Positions 58,242-64,000 of a stretch of DNA of 64,000 nt are shown here, piece after piece. The notes under the pieces are model-generated. The model saw only the letters and a list, made by a program, of their open reading frames with translations, searched no databases and had not been told where the DNA came from. The stretch comes from a virus, in IMG/VR virus record IMGVR_UViG_3300035698_016806, positions 38,563 to 102,562 of that record. The stretch is one strand, 5' to 3'. The first letter of the stretch is position 1. Each line of letters opens with the position of its first letter. The position numbers were made by a program, and so were the translations under genes.

Positions 58242-59138
58242 TTATTTTAATTTCAGTACTTGTTTCCAGGGATGTATATTCTCAAGTATGGCATCAAACT
58301 GGTATTCGACACACAACTGGATAAACTTACGTAAACTTGGGTGATCTGGCCTTATTGTGAAATCAGGAGTACCACGCATAGGCAATATTACTAATGCCTT
58401 ATTCCTGTTTATGATGTTCTTTCCAGCACGACTTTCTATTGCTTTGTATGCTTTAGTGGTGGACTTCATTTTTCCGGTTAAGTAATTTAACGCCCCTGTT
58501 TGTGCCACATGCATCTGTTTTTTAGTAGGATCAGATTTAGGAATTTCTACACCTTTAATGTTGTCGCTTGCACAACCGCCCATTGCCTTAACACGCTTCC
58601 ACATCTTAGATGGTATTTTAAATTCTCTTTCAAAATCAGTAATGGTATAATAGTTATTGGTTTTAGCATTGAGCATACACACATTATTGGTAAGTAACAT
58701 ATACATATCATGATCCGTACTACAAATTACAATCTGTTCATTTGGGTATTTCTTGCAGATACGTCCAATAGAATCATCAGCTTCAAATCCTTCAGAACCA
58801 AATAGATTTCTGTATCCTATTGTTGGAAGAACATAGTCAATAATCTTTTCAAATTGGGGATGAGCCAAATTATCAAGAATGATTTGCTGTTCTGTTCTGT
58901 TCTGTCCTCGTTTCTCTTTGTACGTTGGGTATAATTCTTTTCGTTTTGATGAATGGCTATCAAGAGCAAAGACTATTTGGTTTGCTCCTGTTTTTTTTAT
59001 GAGGAAATTCAATTTCATTAGGAAGCCATAAATAATGAAAGTGTGCTTTTCATTCTCAGATAATCTATTTTTACCTAAAGAAAATTTTATTGTATGAAGG
59101 ACTGCCAGAAGATCAAGGATTAATATTCTTTGTTTCAT
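58242..59138 (-). CDS. 5'-3' exonuclease / flap endonuclease (RNase H-like)
   Basis: ATG 59138 (AACAGGAACAGAT upstream) gives 298 residues. Metal-binding motifs of the FEN family are in order: LILDLLAVLHT, FALDSHSSKRKELYPTYKEK, GFEADDSIGRI, CSTDHDMYMLL, MGGCASDNIKGV. It should remove RNA primers and flaps during lagging-strand synthesis, like T4 RNase H or T5 D15. It is separated from the upstream gene by a terminator. Confidence 0.88.
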   Translation of the reverse strand: MKQRILILDLLAVLHTIKFSLGKNRLSENEKHTFIIYGFLMKLNFLIKKTGANQIVFALDSHSSKRKELYPTYKEKRGQNRTEQQIILDNLAHPQFEKIIDYVLPTIGYRNLFGSEGFEADDSIGRICKKYPNEQIVICSTDHDMYMLLTNNVCMLNAKTNNYYTITDFEREFKIPSKMWKRVKAMGGCASDNIKGVEIPKSDPTKKQMHVAQTGALNYLTGKMKSTTKAYKAIESRAGKNIINRNKALVILPMRGTPDFTIRPDHPSLRKFIQLCVEYQFDAILENIHPWKQVLKLK

Positions 59139-59151
59139 ATCTGTTCCTGTT

Positions 59152-59183
59152 AAAAAGGGATGTGTACATAAAGCACACACCCC
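59152..59183 (-). terminator. rho-independent terminator, minus strand
   Basis: On the minus strand GGGGTGTGT pairs with ACACATCCC (9 bp, one G-U) around a 9-nt loop and is followed directly by TTTTT. It lies between the acidic gene at 59233 and the exonuclease, so it ends the UvsX/SSB transcript at least partly. Confidence 0.75.
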
Positions 59184-59232
59184 TATATTATAAAATCAAA
59201 AAATTAGGAGTTAGATTCTAATCTTTTATTAA

Positions 59233-59820
59233 TCAATCATCCCATTCCGAATCATCCCATTCGTCAGCATCGCCAGCATCGCCAGAACCTTCTTCACCAT
59301 CTTCTTCAAACAGAGCATCAATTACAGCGGCCCGGAAATCATCAATCTTTTTGAAATCTTTTGGATTGAGTTCCAGTTCTTCTTCAGCAATCAGAGCAAC
59401 AAGCTCCGCTTTTTTCATTTTTTTGATGTCATCTTCCGTGAGTTCATCACCTTCTCCATCTTCAGTTCCGTTGTCAAGTTCTCCAGCATCGGGACCATCA
59501 TCTACAATTTCCTCTTCCTCATCTGTTTCAACGATTTCCTCTTCCCCGTCACCAACAAGACGATCAAACAGTTCGTCAAGTTTTGTTTCCAAGATGTCAT
59601 AGATCTGATCAGCAAGAACCATGGGATCATTACCCTCTTTTACATTTTCAGAAAGAGAAATAGAAGCTTTCTCTTTACCGAAATCAGAGGAGATGCCGAT
59701 GGATACTGTCAATCGCCTGTCTTTCAGAAATATCGCTTCAATTGCAGTTTCTACTGTGGGTGATACTGTTGTACCTGTTGCTGTGTCTGCTTTTTTTACT
59801 ACTTTTTTACGAATAGCCAT
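59233..59820 (-). CDS. acidic protein with SAP-like motif
   Basis: The 195-residue protein has a folded N-terminal part (RRLTVSIGISSDFGKEKASI), a very acidic linker, a SAP/HeH-like helical segment (DIKKMKKAELVALIAEEE) and an acidic tail ending DEWDDSEWDD. Acidic tails of this sort in phage replication proteins usually contact partner proteins. It lies in the UvsX-SSB group, so a recombination accessory role is possible. CTGGAG precedes the ATG. Confidence 0.6.
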   Translation of the reverse strand: MAIRKKVVKKADTATGTTVSPTVETAIEAIFLKDRRLTVSIGISSDFGKEKASISLSENVKEGNDPMVLADQIYDILETKLDELFDRLVGDGEEEIVETDEEEEIVDDGPDAGELDNGTEDGEGDELTEDDIKKMKKAELVALIAEEELELNPKDFKKIDDFRAAVIDALFEEDGEEGSGDAGDADEWDDSEWDD

Positions 59821-59858
59821 TTATAATTCTCCAGTTAAATGTTATTGATTGATAAACC

Positions 59859-62279
59859 CTAATATTTCCTCTTTCTCTGGGGCTTTAATTTGCCTATGAC
59901 ATTATCATAAGTTTCCTGACAGAGAGCAAATAATTCTTCCTCTCTGTTGTTATCTTCAATATCAGCAATTAATTGTTTCATGGATGGATTAATCCATTTA
60001 TCTTCATCGGATTTCTTTTTCTTTGGTGCTAATACTGTTAAAAATCCTTTTGTATTAATTGCTTTGGCAGTTCCAGTCCAGACACCTTCTTCCACAATGA
60101 ATATGATACAAGATGTTAAATTATCTACACCGTAATCAAATAGAATGGGGAAGTAAGCTTCTCCATGTCTGCCTGTCAATTTGTTCTTTGTAATTTTGGC
60201 TTGAACATTTGTAATCACTGTTCTTTTACCTTTTTTCTCTCGCTTTTGACAAGCTAACCAAATTTCATGTGCTGCATAAAATTTAAGAGCTTTACCTCCA
60301 GATCTTACTTTCGGAGTAAACTTTGCCCCGAATCCTATATTATCTCTTGTCTGTGAAATAACAATTAATAATGAACCATGATCATTTAGATCCTGTGTCC
60401 GTTGGGAAAACATTTCTGATGCTTTTTTTGCCTTACCATCTCCGAAACTTCCGGTTGTTTCATTATCTTTTTCTCTTTTCTTCCTGTTTTCTGAATCTTT
60501 TTTCATAGCAGCTTCAGAGGTCAATCCATCAAATGAATCAAGAACATAGATGAATGGTTCATCTTCCTTCAAAGCTCTTGCAAGATTATCATTTAAATCT
60601 TCAATTGTTTTAGAACGAATATCCTTTTCAATTCTATCAAAGACCATCTCACCAAAAAGATAAGCAATATCAAATTCGTCAGCGGCTTCAACGTCATCAA
60701 AGATGAATCGAAAGTTATTGAATCTTTTTTCCAATGTACACTCTGCAAAAACAGTTAATGCAAATAAAGTATTATGACTCACAAACCCATTGCTCCAAAA
60801 TAGGTGAGTATTTGGTATATGAACATCGTAAACAACTGTTTCTTTTTCTATATGTTTAACTTCTTTTATTGCATCAAAACAATATCCTGAATTTTGTATT
60901 TGTCTGTATAGGGATAAATCAATTGGTAATTCAGAAAATGTTTTAATAAATTCATTAATTAATCTTTTTGACCCATTTTTTACATTTGCAAATTTGAATC
61001 TTGGAAAAATTCCATCGTAATATCTACATCTACCATTTTTTGCCCATCCTAACTTTCTCCTAAGTTTGTTTATGTCCTCTTTCATTTTATTTGCTAAGTT
61101 TGGAACAGAATCATAATCACTATTTCGATATTCACTTTTTACTGGAATATTATATTTTAAACTTCCTATTTGTTCTCTATAAATATTTAATTCATTACCA
61201 TAAAAAGCAACAGCCCAATACTTATGATCATGAAATTTTACTCCGTCAAAAGCACCATCCTTAAATGATAGTGTAGATATAATTCCAAAATTTAGCAACA
61301 TTAAATGAACTTGGTTTGCTAATTGTTTGGATGTCGAAAAGTATGTTATTTCTTTATCAGATCCTCCGCTATCACAGTCAAACAAAGCTCTTAAAAATGC
61401 AGCTTGAATTGATTTCGGTGATTGAAGAATACAATCAGGTACATATTTATATCTTGCTGTAAAATTATCAAGATTAAATATTTTTGAGATTATCATTTGA
61501 AGATGCTTACTTGATATTCCGTTTAAGTTTAAATGTAACCCGAGATTATCACTAATAACTTCTAAATCTTTTCTAATATACTTTTTTGTATTTGAAATAT
61601 GGACTTGATTTTTGGATATGTTTCCATCCGCAACAATATATCCTAATAATCTTGCAAAATTTTCATCTACATGTTCTGGAATGTTTGCTTGTTTTACATT
61701 AGTTCCTTTAACAATAATTTTTGGCAATTTAAATAAATTTAAAGGGAAACAGTTTGTGGAACGAGCTATTATAGCACAATCACCTTGTTTTATATCTTTC
61801 AATTTTTTCATTTCAAATTGAAAATTGTTATTGAAAATCATAATAGGGTGATCTTTTGTTCCTTCTATTGAATATCCTTTATTTGTTTTAATTTTTATTG
61901 TTTTTGCAACTTCTTCTTTCCAAAAATGTGATGTTGTGTCAGAGATTCCTTTTGAAGTTGCCAATTTTTGTTTATACATTGAAGTCCCAAAATCAAAAGA
62001 TTTGCCGATAGAATCAATATATTCCATTCCGTTTTCTGTTAAAATATAGGAATCCCTAACACATTTCCCTGCATGAGAATCACCAATTAAATTGATTAAC
62101 TTGCCGAATTTAAATGCGCCTTCAATTCTACCAGAACATTCAAGATTAAAAGTTATTGACCCAGTAGGTACTAATTTTTCTGGATCGACTTCTTTAGATT
62201 TTATTACTTTCTTTTTCAATGAATCTTTGAAATCCTTTTTAATCTTTTTAATCCTACTTATCTTTTTGAGTTTAGACAT
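59859..62279 (-). CDS. UvsX/RecA-type recombinase carrying a LAGLIDADG intein
   Basis: Of 806 residues, 73-503 are an intein placed inside Walker A (GDSHAGK, then intein, then T). The spliced protein is 375 residues, close to T4 UvsX. Extein motifs include KLVPTGSITFNLECSGRIEG, Walker B FIYVLDSFDGL, LLIVISQTRDNIGFG and KVRSGGKALKFYAAHEIW. The recombinase catalyses strand exchange with the gp32-like protein next door. Without splicing the ATP site is destroyed. AAGGTAAATT precedes the ATG. Confidence 0.9.
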   Translation of the reverse strand: MSKLKKISRIKKIKKDFKDSLKKKVIKSKEVDPEKLVPTGSITFNLECSGRIEGAFKFGKLINLIGDSHAGKCVRDSYILTENGMEYIDSIGKSFDFGTSMYKQKLATSKGISDTTSHFWKEEVAKTIKIKTNKGYSIEGTKDHPIMIFNNNFQFEMKKLKDIKQGDCAIIARSTNCFPLNLFKLPKIIVKGTNVKQANIPEHVDENFARLLGYIVADGNISKNQVHISNTKKYIRKDLEVISDNLGLHLNLNGISSKHLQMIISKIFNLDNFTARYKYVPDCILQSPKSIQAAFLRALFDCDSGGSDKEITYFSTSKQLANQVHLMLLNFGIISTLSFKDGAFDGVKFHDHKYWAVAFYGNELNIYREQIGSLKYNIPVKSEYRNSDYDSVPNLANKMKEDINKLRRKLGWAKNGRCRYYDGIFPRFKFANVKNGSKRLINEFIKTFSELPIDLSLYRQIQNSGYCFDAIKEVKHIEKETVVYDVHIPNTHLFWSNGFVSHNTLFALTVFAECTLEKRFNNFRFIFDDVEAADEFDIAYLFGEMVFDRIEKDIRSKTIEDLNDNLARALKEDEPFIYVLDSFDGLTSEAAMKKDSENRKKREKDNETTGSFGDGKAKKASEMFSQRTQDLNDHGSLLIVISQTRDNIGFGAKFTPKVRSGGKALKFYAAHEIWLACQKREKKGKRTVITNVQAKITKNKLTGRHGEAYFPILFDYGVDNLTSCIIFIVEEGVWTGTAKAINTKGFLTVLAPKKKKSDEDKWINPSMKQLIADIEDNNREEELFALCQETYDNVIGKLKPQRKRKY
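60771..62063 (-). other. UvsX intein with in-frame LAGLIDADG endonuclease (431 residues)
   Basis: It starts with C73 (CVRDSYILTENG), has block B histidine in GTKDHPIMIF, two dodecapeptide motifs (LLGYIVADGNIS and FLRALFDCDSGG) and ends with VYDVHIPNTHLFWSNGF then VSHN before Thr. All splice-site residues are canonical. The GK-T site is a well-known insertion point of inteins in P-loop proteins. Confidence 0.92.
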
Positions 62280-62282
62280 AAT

Positions 62283-63251
62283 TTACCTTTTACGGCGTTT
62301 TCTTTTCACAGTAGTTCCGTCAGAACCGGATGGTTTTGTTCTGTCAGCAGGACGTTTTCTTTTAGGAGGAGTGGGTGTGTCCTCTTCCTTGTCATCACCG
62401 AAACCAGAATCATCAATATCCGTACTCTCATCATCAGCCCAAGGATTATCTTCTGCATCTCCTGGACCATCAGGCTCATCCAGCAGTTTCATCTTTTTCA
62501 ATGTGCCACGGAATTCTTTTTCAATTTCTGCATAATCAGGGTGCATATTTACGATGCTATCCAAGGGGAATGTAAGATCAAGAATTTTATTTGGGATTGG
62601 TGAGTCTCTTTCAACTAAACGATGGCCGAGATGAGTTGTATTTGTCATACTGGCACCCTTACGAGTCCAGGCAAGAGATCTCCCTGAATCAGGATCAGAG
62701 AATTTTACGAACCCACCACCTTTTGGCAGTTTGGCAATTGCTTCAATATTTGCTTCCATAAAGAAATGTGAAGCTTCATGAATCTGAATGCCTTTCCTCT
62801 CTTCTTCCCTGTTATCATGAACCCACAGAAAATAAACAACCCGATGTTTTGCTACGAGGTTTTTCCAGTCATCTTTGTCAAGCTTGTTTGCTTTCATGAA
62901 TTCACAGATAGGACAAGGTTCACCAAAGTTTTCATGCGGACAAACATAAGGTTTGAGCATTTCCCCTACATTTGTATGGACAAATAAGTCCAGAACATAA
63001 TCCAAATTACCTTCTTCCGTTACCGGCTGAAGCCGTTCATCAAAAGGCATATCAGGACCAGCTTCAAAGGGAATGATATCAACAATATGTTCTCCCTCTT
63101 TACATTTCCAGAACTCAACTCCTTCGGGAACTTTGTCCTTATTGAAGATGGTTGGAAATCTTCCCCCACCTGTTGATTTAGTGCCTTGATTGTGCCTTTT
63201 TCCAAGGCTTTTACTACCGCCGCTTTTCGCCATCCTATCTCTGAAACCCAT
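62283..63251 (-). CDS. single-stranded DNA-binding protein (gp32-like)
   Basis: The 322-residue protein has a zinc site H92, C104, C113, C116 whose spacing nearly equals that of T4 gp32 (H-x12-C-x9-C-x2-C), in the segment PYVCPHENFGEPCPICEF. The start is basic and the second half ends in acidic stretches (DDESTDIDDSGFGDD) followed by a basic end. It coats ssDNA for replication and recombination. It lies directly upstream of UvsX with a 3-nt gap, and TTAGGAG precedes it. Confidence 0.87.
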   Translation of the reverse strand: MGFRDRMAKSGGSKSLGKRHNQGTKSTGGGRFPTIFNKDKVPEGVEFWKCKEGEHIVDIIPFEAGPDMPFDERLQPVTEEGNLDYVLDLFVHTNVGEMLKPYVCPHENFGEPCPICEFMKANKLDKDDWKNLVAKHRVVYFLWVHDNREEERKGIQIHEASHFFMEANIEAIAKLPKGGGFVKFSDPDSGRSLAWTRKGASMTNTTHLGHRLVERDSPIPNKILDLTFPLDSIVNMHPDYAEIEKEFRGTLKKMKLLDEPDGPGDAEDNPWADDESTDIDDSGFGDDKEEDTPTPPKRKRPADRTKPSGSDGTTVKRKRRKR

Positions 63252-63295
63252 GCTCTTTCTCCTAATTTACTGTTTGCCTTAATTGGGCGATGCCC

Positions 63296-63793
63296 TTACT
63301 TGGCTTTTTTTCTTCTTGTTCCGTTGTTCAATGATTTTTTCTGTGCCTGATAACTCCCCTTTTCTTTTAGATTGTCAACATCTCTTTGTTTATTCCTTGG
63401 TTCAGAATAAAACCCACCTATTTTTAATGATGTAAGATTGCTCAGAGCTAATTTTCTATGATCAAAAGCAGTTTTAACCCCAAGTAATACATTGGCATCC
63501 CTTGCGGCATCAATAAATTTTCGTTCAGCTTCCCTATAACTTTTTGATTTTGCAATGTATTCTTTGATAGCTGGTTCAGTTGGTTTTGAGTCAAAGAATT
63601 TTTCCCAATCTTTTTTGATTGAGGAATATGCTTGAGCATAAACAAGATCAGCTTTTGACTTCATTAAATCTCTGTTATGCAATGCATCAGCATGTGAGGT
63701 TGCGTAATATAAAAAATGAGAGGCTTGAGTCAACCATTCTGACTCAAGATCAAATTCATTTATTTTTATATCTTCGTTATATTTATGTTCCAT
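63296..63793 (-). CDS. hypothetical helical protein, possible UvsY-like mediator
   Basis: The 165-residue, all-helical protein (LESEWLTQASHFLYYATSHA; DARDANVLLGVKTAFDHRKL in rough form) lies immediately before the gp32-like and UvsX-like genes. T4 UvsY is helical, of similar size, and loads UvsX onto gp32-coated DNA. Sequence likeness is weak, so the name is only a proposal from context. Its ATG overlaps the stop of the HNH gene upstream and uses the AAGGAG in that gene's last codons. Confidence 0.5.
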   Translation of the reverse strand: MEHKYNEDIKINEFDLESEWLTQASHFLYYATSHADALHNRDLMKSKADLVYAQAYSSIKKDWEKFFDSKPTEPAIKEYIAKSKSYREAERKFIDAARDANVLLGVKTAFDHRKLALSNLTSLKIGGFYSEPRNKQRDVDNLKEKGSYQAQKKSLNNGTRRKKAK

Positions 63794-64000
63794 TATTGAA
63801 TATTCTCCTTTACATATAAATATGCAGGGCTATTACTATCACAACCTTCCCAATTAACACATTGCTCTGCTGTCAATCTATAACAAACAGCTTCATCAAA
63901 AGTTTTACAAAATCTTAAATCCAGTCTTTTCCCACTTATAAAAATGTTTGCTACCCATCTATTTCTATTTTTATACCAACTAACTCCTTTAATTCCTGAA
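63793..64000 (-). CDS. HNH-AP2 homing endonuclease, C-terminal part (copy 4, cut by window end)
   Basis: The visible 68 codons encode SGIKGVSWYKNRNRWVANIF, then EAVCYRLTAEQCVNWEGCDS and the ending AYLYVKENIQ, the same AP2-like domain and C-terminus as the other copies. The nuclease part lies beyond 64000. The stop overlaps the next start (TAATG). Confidence 0.85.
   Translation of the reverse strand, partial: SGIKGVSWYKNRNRWVANIFISGKRLDLRFCKTFDEAVCYRLTAEQCVNWEGCDSNSPAYLYVKENIQ

Noticed and set aside
1-64000. tRNA or rRNA genes
   Set aside because: I saw no cloverleaf with T-loop (GTTCRANNC) and acceptor pairing in the intergenic regions; a covariance-model scan would be needed to exclude them fully.

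Overview
The window is a large piece of a tailed double-stranded DNA bacteriophage genome, AT-rich, with densely packed genes that often overlap as ATGA or TAATG. The lambda-type tail-tip genes (gpL-, gpK-, gpI- and gpJ-like), the G/GT frameshift and the 1622-residue tape measure point to a siphovirus with a long non-contractile tail. Lipoprotein signal peptides, a periplasmic-type lysis cluster and an M15 endolysin point to a Gram-negative host. No integrase or repressor is visible. DNA polymerase, primase and helicase are also absent and presumably lie outside the window.

Layout. Positions 1-1730 are non-coding and rich in repeats, including seven tandem 18-bp units that each carry a 13-bp palindrome, and end in a consensus promoter. 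Positions 1900-43580 on the plus strand form the late region: terminase small and large subunits, DUF4055 portal, scaffold, P22-type coat protein, head completion and tail completion proteins, tail tube, G/GT chaperones, tape measure, tail tip, a 2974-residue gpI-gpJ-fiber fusion, several receptor-binding or decoration proteins, and the lysis block. A perfect hairpin terminator at 43626-43672 separates this from a minus-strand early/middle region (43701-64000). That region holds nucleotide metabolism genes (ThyA-like synthase, DUF5664 pyrophosphohydrolase, damaged dCMP deaminases), a T4-like recombination set (UvsX/RecA, gp32-like SSB, a possible UvsY, gp46/47-like SbcC/SbcD, 5' exonuclease, endonuclease VII), a phage SPFH lipoprotein, and many small unknown genes.

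How the genes work together. The plus strand builds and releases the virion. The minus strand remakes nucleotides and replicates or repairs DNA by a T4-style recombination route. Homing elements are everywhere. There is a LAGLIDADG intein in the UvsX Walker A motif and an intein in the terminase. Four free-standing HNH-AP2 endonuclease genes are also present, two of them preceded by an overlapping ribbon-helix-helix gene with its own promoter.

The most unusual points are: (1) an HNH endonuclease with its own ribosome-binding site encoded out of frame inside the terminase intein, whose own frame stays open through it; (2) HNH genes whose conserved C-terminal codons supply the Shine-Dalgarno of the next gene; (3) an SbcC/Rad50 ATPase split at the zinc hook; (4) a dCMP deaminase interrupted by an in-frame TGA just before its PCxxC motif; (5) a receptor-binding protein with exactly seven 153-bp repeats, predicted to be a seven-bladed propeller. 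Functional names rest on motifs and synteny read by eye. No database search was run.
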